DNA of 64,000 nucleotides from Chaenocephalus aceratus. Its lineage: Eukaryota > Chordata > Actinopteri > Perciformes > Channichthyidae. The notes below the pieces were generated by a model. The model was not told the origin of the DNA and searched no databases. It saw nothing but the letters and a program-made list of their open reading frames with translations. Positions 53,901-60,132 of this stretch are shown here, piece by piece. The translations under genes and the position numbers were made by a program. Location of the stretch: positions 8,537,456 to 8,601,455 of the forward strand of contig CM043792.1 in NCBI GenBank assembly GCA_023974075.1. Direction: 5' to 3'. Numbering within the stretch: the first letter of the stretch is position 1; each line of letters starts with the position of its first letter.

Positions 53901-55950
53901 TGACTTAGAAAGGAACACACCTGTCTATATGTGGTCACACAGTTGACAGTGCATATCAGAGCACAAACCAAGTCATGAGGTCCAAGGAATTGACTGTAGA
54001 CCTCAGAGACAGGATTGAATCAAGGCACAGATCTGGGGGAGGGTACAGAGACATGTCTGCTGCATTGAAGGTCCCAACGAGCACAGTGGTCTCCATTATT
54101 TGCAAATGGAAGATGTTTGAAACCACCAGGTCTCTTCCTAGAGCTGGCTGCCCAAACCAAACTGAGCATCGGGGGAGAAGGGCCTTGGTCAGAGAGGTGA
54201 CCAAGAACACAATGGTCACTCTGACAGAGCTCCAGTGTTCCTCTGTGGAGATGGGAGAACCTTCCAGAAGGACAACCATCTGTGCAGCACTCCACCAATC
54301 AGGCCTTTATGGTAGAGTGGCCAGAAGGAAGCCAAAGGCACATGAAAGCCCACATGGAGCTCCTAGAGGACTCTCAGACCATGAGAAACCAAATCGTCAG
54401 GTTTGATGAAACCAAATTTGGCCTGAATGCCAAGCATCATGTCTGGAGGGAACCAGGCACCGCTCATCACCTGGCCAACACCATCCCTACAGTGAAGCAT
54501 GGTGGTGGCAGCATCATGCTCCTCGTACTAGACTCCTGGTACTAGGATGGGTTAAAAGCAGAGAACAAATGTCACTGTGTGCTCTGTGCTCTGCATGTGT
54601 GACCATTAAAGAGGGTTTCATCCCTCCAACTCTATTCTATGCTGTGGGGATGAGGATCAAGGGAAAGATGAATGTAGCATTGTACAGGGAGATCCTTGAT
54701 GAAAACCTTCTCCAGAGCGCTCTGGACCTCAGACTGGGGCGAAGGTTCACCCTTCAACAGGACAACGACCCTAAGCACACAGCCACGATAACAAAGGAGT
54801 GACTTCAGGACAAGTCTGTGAATGTCCTTAGGCGCATTCACACCGCAGTACTTTTCCCACAAAGGTTCATGAGAACTCTTTAGTTCTCATGAACTAAGTA
54901 CAGATCGCGTTCACACCGGAATAAGTTCCTGGGGAAGGATTAGGCAAATGAAGCCGCTGACGTCACTTCTTCTTCTGCTTTGGGTTTACTGGCAGGCCGC
55001 AAACAACTTCACGGCGTATACTGCCACCCGGAGTCCCCGGCCGGAAGTCCCCGGAGTTGGGGACTGGCTTCAGTAGAAGCTTCTACTGAAGCCTTCCGAG
55101 TAAACCGCCAGAAAGCCGACACCTCCTCATCTCCACTGCTCCCATGTTTTATTTTGTGTTGCCATAAGTTAGTCTCTCTGCGTTTGTGCGCTGGGCTAAT
55201 GCTAATGCTAATAATGCTAATGCAAGGATAATAAAATGGCGGCTTCACAAAACTTTTACGGGGCGTGGTTTGCAATCTGCCCAGCCAATCAGACATAGGA
55301 ACCTTTTCTCCCACGAAAGTCCCTGCTCTCTAGCAGGGACAGAAAAGGGGGTAAAAAAGGTTCTGACATTTTGGAACTATATCGGAACTAAAGTGGGAAA
55401 AGTACTGCGGTGTGAACGCGGCTCTTGAGTGCCTCAGCCAGAGCCTAGATATGAACCAGATTGAACATCTCTGGAGAGATCTGAAAATGGCTGTGCACCG
55501 ACGCTCCCCATCCAACCTGATGGAGCTTGAGACAATCTGCAAAGAAGAATGGGAGAAACTGCCCAAAGATAGGTGTGCCAAGCTTGAAGCATCATACTCA
55601 AGAATACTTGAGGCTGTAATTGCTGCCAAAGGTGCTTCAACAAAGTATTGAGTAAAGGGTGTGAATACTTATGCACATATTTGAGTGTTTTATTTAATTT
55701 ATTAGCAACAATTATTTTAAAACTGTTTCCACTTTGCATTATGGGGTATTGTGTGTAGAATGTTGATAAAACAAATGAATTTTATCCGAATTGAAATATG
55801 GCTATAACATAACAAAAATGTGTAAAAGGTGAAGGGGTATGAATACTTTCCGGATGCACTGTACATCCTCACCTGCTGCTGGCAGAGATCCTTCCTCTCT
55901 TCCTTCAAATTGTTTCCTTGGTTGTTGAGCTCTTGAATAAGCTTCATGGC
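20787..55950 (-). CDS. qrich2: qrich2, glutamine-rich protein 2 (18 exons seen, 5' end missing)
   Basis: Eighteen - strand exons (55950-55873, 53096-53022, 52923-52810, 51735-51312, 48320-48235, 48153-48020, 47145-47049, 46866-46621, 45407-45285, 44056-43988, 42245-42078, 41997-41879, 41406-41340, 41225-41124, 27640-27509, 24865-24759, 21903-21799, 20909-20787) join with matching phases except at exon 13 and exon 18. The product is mainly coiled coil ([28 protein letters not shown]), then the conserved QRICH2 C-terminal domain (DUF4795 type): [63 protein letters not shown]2 is needed for sperm-flagellum formation in mammals. Adjacency to ubald2 supports orthology. The N-terminal exons are not seen in this window. 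An apparent extra base in exon 13 breaks the frame, so either the assembly has an error or the gene is damaged. Confidence 0.9.
21225..21445 (+). repeat. partial copy of the 10826-12215 fold-back family
   Basis: Shares ACTGATGCATTAATCAGAG, GAGATGTCCCGCCC, GTTACATAGTGATG and GAAGTAAACAATGGA with the right half of the fold-back element. In the qrich2 intron before the last exon. Confidence 0.7.
21799..21903 (-). CDS. qrich2: qrich2 exon 17 of those seen
   Basis: Two bases, 34 codons ([34 protein letters not shown]) and one base, phase 1 at both ends. Acceptor GGCTGCAG, donor GTGAGA. A basic, His/Ser-rich tail. Another frame is also open and Pro-rich, and it would agree better with the last exon. 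Confidence 0.7.
22591..23207 (+). mobile_element. PIF/Harbinger-like element with MADF-domain remnant
   Basis: TTA duplication on both sides, with left end CGGCCCGTCTACACTACAGC and right end GTAGTGTGGACGCTCCG. The + strand 22882-23020 reads [18 protein letters not shown] and then [17 protein letters not shown], followed by GTAG: the Myb/SANT-like MADF domain encoded by Harbinger elements as their DNA-binding partner protein. A related copy is at 33401-34074. Confidence 0.8.
23656..24370. mobile_element. GC-rich MITE with about 35-bp terminal inverted repeats
   Basis: Both ends read CTAACCCCCAGTTTCCAC inwards, followed by GGGTYCGTCTGCGC. The interior has GCGCCGCGC-rich arms and four tandem GCGTCCCAGAA units (23776-23826). 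No coding region. Target duplication not clear. Confidence 0.85.
24640..24722 (+). repeat. AAT/AAC-rich simple repeat
   Basis: Irregular run of ATAATAAC and AATAATAT units just downstream of qrich2 exon 16 (on the intron side). Confidence 0.7.
24759..24865 (-). CDS. qrich2: qrich2 exon 16 of those seen
   Basis: Starts with the base that completes an Arg codon and reads [20 protein letters not shown] and then [15 protein letters not shown]. Acceptor TTAGTCAG, donor GTAAGT, phase 2 in and phase 1 out. An AG four bases upstream is an alternative acceptor but gives the wrong phase. Confidence 0.85.
25554..26138. mobile_element. hAT MITE inserted in the Tc1 element
   Basis: Exact 8-bp duplication CCACAGAT at 25546-25553 and 26139-26146; termini CAGGGGCGGTTCTAG and, reversed, CAGTGGCGGTTCTAG. 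Removing it restores an uninterrupted Tc1 sequence. 25640-25735 is an inverted, almost identical copy of 26703-26798 of the same Tc1 transposase. Confidence 0.93.
26145..27150 (+). pseudogene. Tc1 transposase, frameshifted
   Basis: Starts [20 protein letters not shown] with a helix-turn-helix region ([20 protein letters not shown]). The DD34E residues are visible as [16 protein letters not shown] and SPIEHV. One extra base near 26890 (CACTTCCATGGAGG) shifts the frame, and the last third ([20 protein letters not shown] to GGHTRY) is in another frame. Cut-and-paste transposition of this copy is not expected. The start ATG overlaps the 8-bp duplication made by the adjacent hAT. Confidence 0.92.
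27509..27640 (-). CDS. qrich2: qrich2 exon 15 of those seen
   Basis: One base, 43 codons ([43 protein letters not shown]) and two bases. Acceptor GGAGCAG, donor GTAGAC, phase 2 at both ends. SCGGSHTIT is a conserved family motif. Reading past this donor meets TAG at once, which fixes the exon end. Confidence 0.9.
27735..28040 (+). mobile_element. L2-type LINE, segment A (5'-truncated)
   Basis: Encodes [17 protein letters not shown] and [20 protein letters not shown], the region before the reverse transcriptase of fish L2 elements. It continues at 31112 after an antisense LINE insertion; 5-bp duplication AACTT at the junction. Confidence 0.88.
28041..31111 (-). mobile_element. antisense LINE (CR1/Rex1-like group) inserted in L2
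   Basis: On the - strand it runs from a 5' end with an AAAATGGCGGCGC motif, through an endonuclease region and a reverse transcriptase, to a 3' tail of ATTAGATTAG repeats. AACTT duplicates flank it. The endonuclease lacks a central piece and the polymerase frame is broken, so the copy is dead. Exact clade (Rex1, L2 or CR1) cannot be fixed by eye. Confidence 0.88.
28491..30144 (-). pseudogene. LINE reverse transcriptase, broken
   Basis: Order seen: [33 protein letters not shown], then a frame change near 29370, [25 protein letters not shown] and FANDTTVVG, then [14 protein letters not shown]. The usual FADD or YADD catalytic motif reads FAND here, replacing a metal-binding aspartate. Polymerase activity is not expected. 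Confidence 0.9.
30148..31124 (-). pseudogene. LINE AP-endonuclease region, internally deleted
   Basis: The N-terminal leader ([37 protein letters not shown]) ends in a stop at 30780, and the frame resumes as [34 protein letters not shown] and [11 protein letters not shown]. The stretch that normally carries the first endonuclease motifs (around the catalytic Glu) is missing. Confidence 0.8.
31112..32274 (+). mobile_element. L2-type LINE, segment B with reverse transcriptase
   Basis: Continues segment [63 protein letters not shown] and the intact catalytic YADD (CYADDTQLI). Frame changes follow near 31770 and 32120. It ends GPSYIQDM at 32274, where a 4-kb element is inserted. Confidence 0.92.
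32848..32885. repeat. perfect 38-bp palindrome
   Basis: GTATTTTATATGGGGCTAT followed at once by its exact reverse complement. It lies within the CACTA-like element and could form a cruciform. Confidence 0.95.
33401..34074 (+). mobile_element. PIF/Harbinger-like MITE, copy 2
   Basis: TTA duplication at both ends, left terminus CGGCCCGTCCACACGGCAGC and right terminus GCTGGACGCTGCG. It shares CCCATTCACTTT, GACGTCACG, AGCCAATCAAA and GGGCGGGAGATT with the element at 22591-23207. Another hAT is nested at 33433-33815. Confidence 0.8.
33433..33815. mobile_element. hAT MITE nested in the Harbinger MITE
   Basis: Exact 8-bp duplication GTTGAAGC; termini CAGGGTTCGAGTTAT and, reversed, CAGGGTTCAAGTTAT. 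Contains a short (GT)n run. It is the innermost of four insertion layers. Confidence 0.9.
34414..35207 (+). pseudogene. PB1-domain protein fragment (SAMD3-like fish family)
   Basis: The first part (34414-34539) starts [20 protein letters not shown] and reads [17 protein letters not shown]. After the MITE at 34540-34949 it resumes as [37 protein letters not shown], then a Ser/Thr-rich linker and a stop. The acidic QYQDRD...[10 protein letters not shown] pattern is the PB1 OPCA motif. Large fish gene families annotated as SAM-domain-3-like share it. The SAM and downstream parts are absent, and the frame is broken at the MITE. Confidence 0.6.
34540..34949. mobile_element. fold-back MITE with TA duplication
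   Basis: Nearly its whole length is an inverted repeat: left arm GAGAGCCACGGTGACGTGTC ... CCATAGGATTTTGGAAAATA ... GAGACGGATCACG, right arm its reverse complement. TA lies on both sides, as in Tc1/mariner-derived MITEs. It interrupts the PB1 coding sequence. A half-copy is at 50436-50660. Confidence 0.85.
36280..36302 (+). mobile_element. L2-type LINE, segment C
   Basis: Twenty-three bases (TGGTTAAACTGTACACCCC then ACTG) that join segment B to segment D once the CACTA-like and hAT insertions are removed. Confidence 0.75.
36303..37268 (-). mobile_element. hAT element inserted in L2, with solo LTR inside
   Basis: 8-bp duplication CCCCACTG / CCCCACCG; termini CAGGGGTTGGCAACG and, reversed, CAGGGGTCGGCAACCCC. 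It matches 48501-49097 apart from the LTR insertion. The + strand has a transposase first-exon remnant ([11 protein letters not shown] frames) ending before GTAACG. Confidence 0.88.
36542..36880 (+). mobile_element. solo LTR
   Basis: 339 bases beginning TGTTATGATATTAGG and ending GGAAAGTTCA, flanked by the 5-bp duplication ACACA. The sister hAT at 48501-49097 has the uninterrupted site AACACACAGATGG, confirming insertion. An AATAAA-type signal lies near 36727. No internal retroelement genes remain; the class of LTR element is unknown. Confidence 0.85.
37269..37699 (+). mobile_element. L2-type LINE, segment D with 3' tail
   Basis: Carries the L2 C-terminus ([20 protein letters not shown]) and the fish L2 3' tail, GTCGCTTTGGATAAAAGCGT then CAGCTAAATG. 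It completes an element spread over 10 kb by three later insertions. Confidence 0.92.
38487..38530 (+). repeat. L2 3' tail fragment
   Basis: CATCGCTTTGGATAAAAGCT then TCAGCTAAATG matches the tail at 37650-37690. Upstream 38270-38480 may be the rest of an L2-mobilised SINE, but no tRNA-like boxes were recognised. Confidence 0.65.
39065..40887. mobile_element. TTAA-flanked element (Kolobok/piggyBac-like ends)
   Basis: TTAA on both sides; terminal inverted repeats AGAGCAACTCGCAGGTT and, reversed, AGAGCAACTTGCAGGTT. It contains the 39167-39850 MITE and a GC-rich centre with no intact transposase. In the big qrich2 intron, near exon 14. Confidence 0.75.
39167..39850. mobile_element. MITE (AGGCGCATTCACACCG termini), copy 1
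   Basis: Terminal inverted repeat of about 30 bp starting AGGCGCATTCACACCGCAGT and mirrored as AGGCGCGTTCACACCGCAGT. AT flanks both ends. It has an 18-bp-stem hairpin at 39213-39252 and a long central hairpin at 39422-39468. A second copy is at 54830-55423. Confidence 0.9.
41124..41225 (-). CDS. qrich2: qrich2 exon 14 of those seen
   Basis: One base, 33 codons ([33 protein letters not shown]) and two bases. Acceptor CAACAACAG, donor GTGAGC, phase 2 in and out. The following intron is 13.5 kb and full of nested transposons. Confidence 0.9.
41340..41406 (-). CDS. qrich2: qrich2 exon 13 of those seen, with apparent frameshift
   Basis: Carries the conserved [17 protein letters not shown] segment, whose cysteine pair (CLSC) is a hallmark of the family. 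Acceptor TCGTTCCAG, donor GTGAGT, phase 2 out. Entering in phase 2 from exon 12 reads KQLVD and then TAG. Removing one base near 41393 restores KQLVDRFHCLSC and brings every phase into agreement. The exon therefore seems to hold one extra base, unless the weak donor in exon 12 is used. Confidence 0.85.
41879..41997 (-). CDS. qrich2: qrich2 exon 12 of those seen
   Basis: Thirty-nine codons plus two bases ([20 protein letters not shown] ... EDAAGIR). Acceptor TTTCTGCAG, donor GTAAGC, phase 0 in and phase 2 out. A weaker GTATCA donor lies inside the exon and would give phase 1. Confidence 0.9.
42078..42245 (-). CDS. qrich2: qrich2 exon 11 of those seen
   Basis: Fifty-six codons starting [20 protein letters not shown] and ending SSEMECK. 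This is the start of the conserved C-terminal QRICH2 domain. Acceptor CCACACCAG, donor GTAAAC, phase 0 at both ends. Confidence 0.92.
42914..43927 (+). mobile_element. hAT deletion derivative
   Basis: Exact 8-bp duplication GTACAGAC; termini TAGGGATGGGAACG and, reversed, TAGGGATGGGAATTTG. Inside each end are ATTCGAATAT palindromes. A tiny fused transposase remnant lies at 43536-43718. It is between qrich2 exons 10 and 11. Confidence 0.95.
43536..43718 (+). pseudogene. hAT transposase remnant: BED start fused to C-terminal end
   Basis: Sixty codons: [17 protein letters not shown] is the start of a BED-finger hAT transposase, and [19 protein letters not shown] is its C-terminal dimerisation motif. 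The whole catalytic middle is missing, so the copy could only move with help. The open frame itself is intact. Confidence 0.85.
43988..44056 (-). CDS. qrich2: qrich2 exon 10 of those seen
   Basis: Twenty-three codons ([23 protein letters not shown]). Acceptor TTTCCACAG, donor GTAAGT, phase 0 at both ends. It leads into the conserved [13 protein letters not shown] motif of exon 11. Confidence 0.9.
44439..45239. mobile_element. hAT MITE (TAGGGCTGTCAA termini)
   Basis: Exact 8-bp duplication CTTGAAAG; ends TAGGGCTGTCAAG and, reversed, TAAGGCTGTCAG, with GATTAATCGCG-type motifs near both. Inside are a 17-bp-stem hairpin at 44582-44616 and a GCGCGC-(CA)n tract at 44922-44962. It lies between qrich2 exons 9 and 10. 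Confidence 0.95.
45285..45407 (-). CDS. qrich2: qrich2 exon 9 of those seen
   Basis: Forty-one codons ([41 protein letters not shown]). Acceptor GCTTCAG, donor GTAAAA, phase 0 at both ends. Coiled-coil spacing continues into exon 10. Confidence 0.88.
45408..46620. other. qrich2 intron, nothing recognised
   Basis: No exon, terminal repeat or RNA gene recognised. 46560-46605 resembles a LINE tail (CAGTAAATCTGAATCTCATC). Confidence 0.4.
46621..46866 (-). CDS. qrich2: qrich2 exon 8 of those seen (GC donor)
   Basis: Eighty-two codons beginning [20 protein letters not shown], with an acidic loop (DEGDDD) and the helix [18 protein letters not shown]. Acceptor GACCTCAG. No GT donor exists before an in-frame TAG; the phase-0 junction to exon 9 needs the donor GAG|GCAAGA, a GC-AG intron. 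Confidence 0.85.
47049..47145 (-). CDS. qrich2: qrich2 exon 7 of those seen
   Basis: One base plus 32 codons ([32 protein letters not shown]), a clear coiled coil. Acceptor ATGTGCAG, donor GTCAGA, phase 2 in and phase 0 out. Confidence 0.88.
48020..48153 (-). CDS. qrich2: qrich2 exon 6 of those seen
   Basis: Forty-four codons plus two bases ([20 protein letters not shown] ... [10 protein letters not shown]). Acceptor GTCCCAAG, donor GTAACG, phase 0 in and phase 2 out. A Ser/Glu/Ala-rich loop sits between two helical stretches. Confidence 0.85.
48235..48320 (-). CDS. qrich2: qrich2 exon 5 of those seen
   Basis: Two bases completing a Gly codon, then 28 codons ([28 protein letters not shown]). 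Acceptor CTTTTAG, donor GTGGGT, phase 1 in and phase 0 out, matching the neighbours. Confidence 0.85.
48501..49097 (+). mobile_element. hAT element, sister of 36303-37268
   Basis: Exact 8-bp duplication ATCTATAG; termini CAGGGGTCGGCAATC and, reversed, CAGGGGTCGGCAACCCC. On + 48903-48980 it reads [18 protein letters not shown] and RAWLPSAG before GTAACG, the first coding exon of a hAT transposase. Between the two copies only the solo LTR and small changes differ. Confidence 0.93.
49420..49562 (-). repeat. tRNA-derived SINE
   Basis: On the - strand GGCTCAGTTGGTAGAG (A box, 49543-49558) and GGGTTCACATC (B box, 49488-49498) are spaced as in a tRNA promoter. The rest does not fold as a true tRNA, and the body continues into CCCCATTCAACACTG. 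A tRNA-like SINE head is the best reading. Confidence 0.65.
49991..51059. mobile_element. hAT element with nested MITE half
   Basis: 8-bp duplication TCTGCACT / CCTGCACT; termini CAGTGGTGACTGGTC and, reversed, CAGTGGCGTTTCTAT. 50436-50660 is half of the fold-back MITE family seen at 34540-34949. 50660-50759 reads [20 protein letters not shown] and [13 protein letters not shown] before GTAAGA, an exon-like remnant of unknown origin. Confidence 0.82.
50436..50660 (-). mobile_element. half-copy of the fold-back MITE
   Basis: Matches the arm and spacer of 34540-34949 (GCGTCCTAAAACC, TTTCTCCATAGGATTTT, GTTTTGTTCAGCCG, CACATGTCCACCCTACTTTT). The other arm is missing. Confidence 0.75.
51312..51735 (-). 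CDS. qrich2: qrich2 exon 4 of those seen
   Basis: The largest exon seen: 141 codons plus one base. It begins [20 protein letters not shown], crosses a Ser/Thr/Pro-rich linker ([20 protein letters not shown]), then enters a helical region ([20 protein letters not shown]) with a coiled-coil pattern. Acceptor TTTCTGCAG, donor GTAGTG, phase 0 in and phase 1 out. Confidence 0.88.
51736..52809. other. qrich2 intron, nothing recognised
   Basis: AT-rich intron between exons 3 and 4. No repeat termini recognised. Confidence 0.45.
52810..52923 (-). CDS. qrich2: qrich2 exon 3 of those seen
   Basis: Thirty-eight codons ([38 protein letters not shown]), acceptor GTGACAG, donor GTGAGA, phase 0 at both ends. 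TWDVMQSSL resembles the short helical repeats of the QRICH2 N-terminal half. Confidence 0.85.
53022..53096 (-). CDS. qrich2: qrich2 exon 2 of those seen
   Basis: Twenty-five codons ([25 protein letters not shown]), acceptor CCTGAAG, donor GTGAGT, phase 0 at both ends. Heptad-like pattern of hydrophobic residues. Confidence 0.85.
53975..55651 (+). pseudogene. Tc1 transposase, multiply broken
   Basis: Pieces in order: [20 protein letters not shown] with [17 protein letters not shown] (DNA-binding paired-like region), [15 protein letters not shown] (first Asp), [11 protein letters not shown] (second Asp), then after the [18 protein letters not shown] (Glu) and [11 protein letters not shown]. 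All three catalytic residues remain, but at least two frameshifts, a TAG after SWY and the MITE destroy the gene. Confidence 0.93.
54830..55423. mobile_element. MITE (AGGCGCATTCACACCG termini), copy 2
   Basis: Same family as 39167-39850; CTT on both sides at the junction with Tc1 (54827-54829 and 55424-55426). The centre is a perfect 28-bp palindrome (GGCTTCAGTAGAAG and its inverse, near 55066-55093). Confidence 0.9.
55873..55950 (-). CDS. qrich2: qrich2 exon 1 of those seen
   Basis: Twenty-six codons ([20 protein letters not shown] then DLCQQQ), acceptor CATTTTAG, donor GTGAGG, phase 0 at both ends. Charged and Gln-rich, coiled-coil-like. It is the most upstream exon recognised; earlier exons should lie to the right. 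Confidence 0.8.
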
Positions 55951-56323
55951 CTAAAATGATAAAAGACAAACACTTACAAACCAAGCATTGGCCCGGACGT
56001 TTCATAACTTATTTTCTTTAACATTAAAATACAAAATATGTGTAATTAAATAGACTTGTTAAAAACTGTTCTCAATAGATTCTATAGCTTCATTTATACT
56101 AACAATAACAATATTTACAAATGTTGTGAAGCTTAATTTTTTTAATGCATGTCTATGGAGTTGGAATATGGATGGATGGGTACGGATGCCAATAAATATG
56201 ATTAATTAGTATAATATTTATAGAATTGAATACCAGTAGTAGGGTTTTTTATGAGTCATGTGATTCAAAATGTTCCAATAACTCCAGAGCGTTGAAAAGT
56301 CAAAAATAAAGTTGAATTAAGTT

Positions 56324-57492
56324 CAGGGTTTCCCACACATAGACTATACTTGGGCGGGCCGCCCAGGTATATTAACGGCCGCCCAAGTATATTTCGCGAC
56401 CCATTAGGTTTCATTTTTTTTATTTGTCCGTGACCACGACGCCATCTGCGATCGATTAACTTGTGGACAATGATCCCTCGCTCTAAGCCTCTTGTACCCA
56501 GTCCCGGACTGGCCATCGGGAGGACCGGGGGGTTTCCCGATGGCCTGACCTGTTAAGTGGCCTGCCTCACACAGGGTGACTGGCTGTCCACATGATGTGA
56601 CCTGCCGACATGGCATACAGATCATACAACAAAGCCCTTGATTGGTCACTGTGTGTCATTCAAGCTCGGGATAACCTCGGCTCAGGTGAGGTAAAGGACA
56701 CTCTGAGTGTTTAGATAGTTAACTTAGTCTAAGTTCTCAGTGGGTCTCAAATGGTTTGGTCACCATTTATGTAAACACATATTTCCATTCGAGAGGGTAG
56801 TGATTAGTAAAATATGCATGAATAAATAAATAAAAAGTTAACTAGGTGAAAAAAGGTAAGATACACTTAAAACTTGTTGAGAGCTACAACTAGTCTTTGC
56901 TGCTGCCTCAAAGAGGAGCAGGGGGGAGAGGAGGGAGACAGGAGAGGCTGGTTCAGGAGCACAGACACAATCACAACTATAAATGAACCAAAAACAAATA
57001 AATAAACAAGTTTCAGTGTTTTTCTCATATTGGAAATGGTATGTTATTGGTTATGGCCATGATTTTATGATTATTGAAATGTATACAGTTTTGTTTCATA
57101 TAGGTGTTTCCATAGATCTAGTCTCTTTATTTCCCCCTCAAAGTGCACCAGATTGATGCATTTAACTCCAACATTAAAAAAAAAAATCTTACCGGGGGAG
57201 CATGCCCCTGGACCCTCCCAGAGGATTTGAGGCCCACCCCCACTTAAAATCACATTGATAGGTTCCTAAATACATTTTCCATTTAAAAAAAAAATAGTAA
57301 CCCATGTCCATATGTTTATTTGTGGGTAGTAGTATTTAAACTATAGGGCTATCACTATGGGCCCTGCCTGTACCTGTTCGCTCTGCCATCGCGTGAAGGG
57401 TCTGCTGACAAGCGACCAACAGAAAGGTTCATGTCCCCCCCCCGCACTACCACCACCCCCCCAAGTATATTTCAGATCTGTGGGAAACACTG
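56324..57492. mobile_element. hAT-like element (CAGGGTTTCCCACA termini)
   Basis: Ends CAGGGTTTCCCACACATAGA and, reversed, CAGTGTTTCCCACAGATC. Both subterminal regions carry CCGCCCAAGTATATT-type motifs. A clear 8-bp duplication is not seen (AAGTT is shared). No intact coding sequence. Confidence 0.75.
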
Positions 57493-59072
57493 AAGTTGAT
57501 TTAATAAAAAAAGATTGATTAAGTGTAACCAATTACTTAATTTATTAAAATTGAGGGTTTTGATTGACGATTTAATGTTTCTTCTTTTTGTTGATAATTT
57601 GACGGTAATATGTGGCTCAAATGACTTTGATACTTTGACATTCCCAAACATCTTAAACTAAAGAAATGTCTAAGGAATCTGACACAATAGAAAATCCCTC
57701 TGACCTTTGACCGAATGAAAACAGACAGGACTTCAACAAAAGCTGACAAAGAAGCACAACCCGGATGAGACAAATCAAGCTGTTACATGATGATCCCTTC
57801 TTTGAATACGTTTTTTTCATTTCCTGTGAGGCTGTCTGGGTTTGTTGGCAGGGTAAAAGTTTGTGTGTGTGCGTGTTTGCGTATGTGAGAACTGGAACAA
57901 AGGACATTCCTGAGCTGCATGTGAGTCTGTGTGTTTGAATGTGTCGAACGTGCGGGGCATGAAGTGATGCATGGCGACCCCACAGAGCTTCAGCCTCCAT
58001 CAGCAGCTCTAATGACTAACAGCTTGTTAATAAGTGCCGCCACACTACATGACACAGATATGACCTGTTACCTGACCGGAACTAGGGCTTTATTTTATTT
58101 AGAATTTCTTCTGACAAATTATACTTTTATGTCATGTATAATATAAATCAACAATATTTTTCCCTCACATATGGTCATATTATTTTAAAAATGTCTCAAA
58201 AAATAGTTGGACTATGTTTCAGCTTTGGAAGAAGGAATAAGCAGCATCACCGGAGCAATAATTATTATTTTTTATTTAAAAACAGAATCAGAATCAGTTT
58301 TTTAGGGTTACACATACGAGGAATTTGCTTTGGTATAAATGTTGCTTACAAAGACACAGAAAGAAGAGTACGTAGCAAAACATTTTCCTATTATAAAAGC
58401 AATTAGAACAAATATTTTAAGACTATTGTAAAACATTCAAAATAAAGACAATACTTACACAAAATATAAAATGTATGTATATATATGCGAGAAACTCAGA
58501 ATACAGTTTTCTGAGCTTTTGTAAGTAAAAATCAAAAACCAAACAATCCTTTTAGACGCTACACCAGTAAGTACTGGCCATTGTTTAAAAAAAATGCAAA
58601 GGTTTATTTTTTACCTGAAAAACTCTCATTCTTGCTGCATACCTTAAGGGTTAGTGTGAACACCGAATACAATTTAAATTAAGAGCAAAAAACTATAGAA
58701 TTCAAACAAGGTCAAAGACAAAAAATGTATACATCTATGTAAAGGAAGAATTGCAATGCTTAGGTGTATAAAATGATTAGATTGTTTTTTAAAATGCACT
58801 AATAACTGTTTGTTTCAAAGTCTTTTGATTGATGCAGTGGTAGGGCTGCAGCCAATAATTATCTTTGCTATTGATAAATCTGCTAATTATTATGCATATC
58901 CCATTAACAAGATTTTAAGATAATTAGCTTAATAATTAAAAGACAAGGCCAGAAAAAAGACCTCCCGGGCAGCAGTCATAAATCAGAGAAGTTACTCATT
59001 CTCAGTAATCAACCATTAACTGACTGTTCTTGAACTTTGACCAGCAAACCTCACTCAGCTGTTCCCACATAT
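57493..59072. other. no exon recognised; possible conserved non-coding stretch
   Basis: Expected position of upstream qrich2 intron or 5' flank. 57950-58080 is a non-repetitive, moderately GC stretch (CAGCAGCTCTAATGACTAAC) that looks unlike the AT-rich surroundings. Function unknown. Confidence 0.35.
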
Positions 59073-59607
59073 CCTTTTTCCACTGAAAATCAGTTCGGTT
59101 CTGGCTCCGTGCTAGTGCTTTTTTGGTTGGGAGCTAATTCGCAGCTGGGAACCAGTTATTTTCTGACCGCCCAGTTACCCAGTGGTGCCACGTCATGACA
59201 TAACCGTTTGTGTCGCACATTTTCATCATGGCAACGCCACTAACAACAACAATGTTTGTTCAGTTTGATTTGACACTGAAATCATAACGCTGTTATCTGG
59301 TGTTAGATTGGTGATGTTAGCATAGAAACCAAAGCTAATCTGACCATCTTGACTGGTTAGTGTTGCCTGACATTACATATTTGTGTTTTTTATAAGTGTG
59401 GTCGCTTTCTAGTGAATCATTTGATTATCTCGCTGTACTCCCCAGGAACCGTTATTGCTCACGTTAATCTCGCCCCCCCGCCTCCGATGTAAACCTGGCA
59501 TATTTTTCTTGTTTCTTGAAAAGCAGTTTTTTGGTTCAAAACACGAACTGGTTCACAACCGGGCACTAGCTCCGAACTGGCCCTGGAACCGGTTTGGTGG
59601 GAAAAGG
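59073..59607. mobile_element. MITE (CCTTTTTCCACT termini)
   Basis: Left end CCTTTTTCCACTGAAAATCA and right end, reversed, CCTTTTCCCACCAAACCGG form an imperfect terminal inverted repeat; subterminal GTTCGG and GAACTGG motifs are mirrored. Short AT/TA flank, family uncertain. Confidence 0.6.
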
Positions 59608-60132
59608 TAGAATCCCATTATGCACCATGGGGGGCCCACAGCCAAACAGACTATTATGCAATCCTGCCTCTGACAGGTTAATGGGGGAACCTTGACATGG
59701 CGTGTATTATTATGATGCTGTTGTGAGTGTTGTGTGAGGGCAAGCCGGGTCAGCTCTTCAAAGCGCCGTCAGCGGATACTGCAGCTGACCCCGACCATGC
59801 TCAGAGGACATGAATGATTCAGACGGGCTTCTGAAAGACGCAGCATCACCTGCACCTGCCCCATGTCCTGCTTTTCATCCCCTGACAACCAGAGGCATCT
59901 CTGTGGGGGACTAATTAGTAATTACCCCCCCATTACCAAGAGGGAGGGGGGAGGAGCGATGGAGAGATCAGGAGCAAGGGTGGAGAGTCTATAAAATGTT
60001 AGGAAAGATGCTTAAAAGATTATCAATCTGCTGTTTTATATGTTTTGTTCCCCTATGTTCTAGTGTATCAATATTTTTTTAGTATTTAGGGCTGAACTAT
60101 TAATCAACGTTTTCTCATTATTGCATGAGTAT

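Larger units (their letters stand above)
53587..55861 (+). mobile_element. Tc1-like transposon, second family, split by a MITE
   Basis: TA on both sides (53585-53586, 55862-55863). Ends CAGAGCATCCGGAAAGTATT and, reversed, CAGTGCATCCGGAAAGTATT are the known terminal motif of a fish Tc1 family. The transposase frame is broken many times, and a 594-bp MITE interrupts it. It lies between qrich2 exons 1 and 2 as numbered here. Confidence 0.95.

Noticed and set aside
58612..58650. Possible small qrich2 exon on the - strand (AAG|GTATGC...CAG|GTAAAA)
   Set aside because: The acceptor is weak, the peptide is too short to judge, and its phase cannot be tested without the preceding exon.
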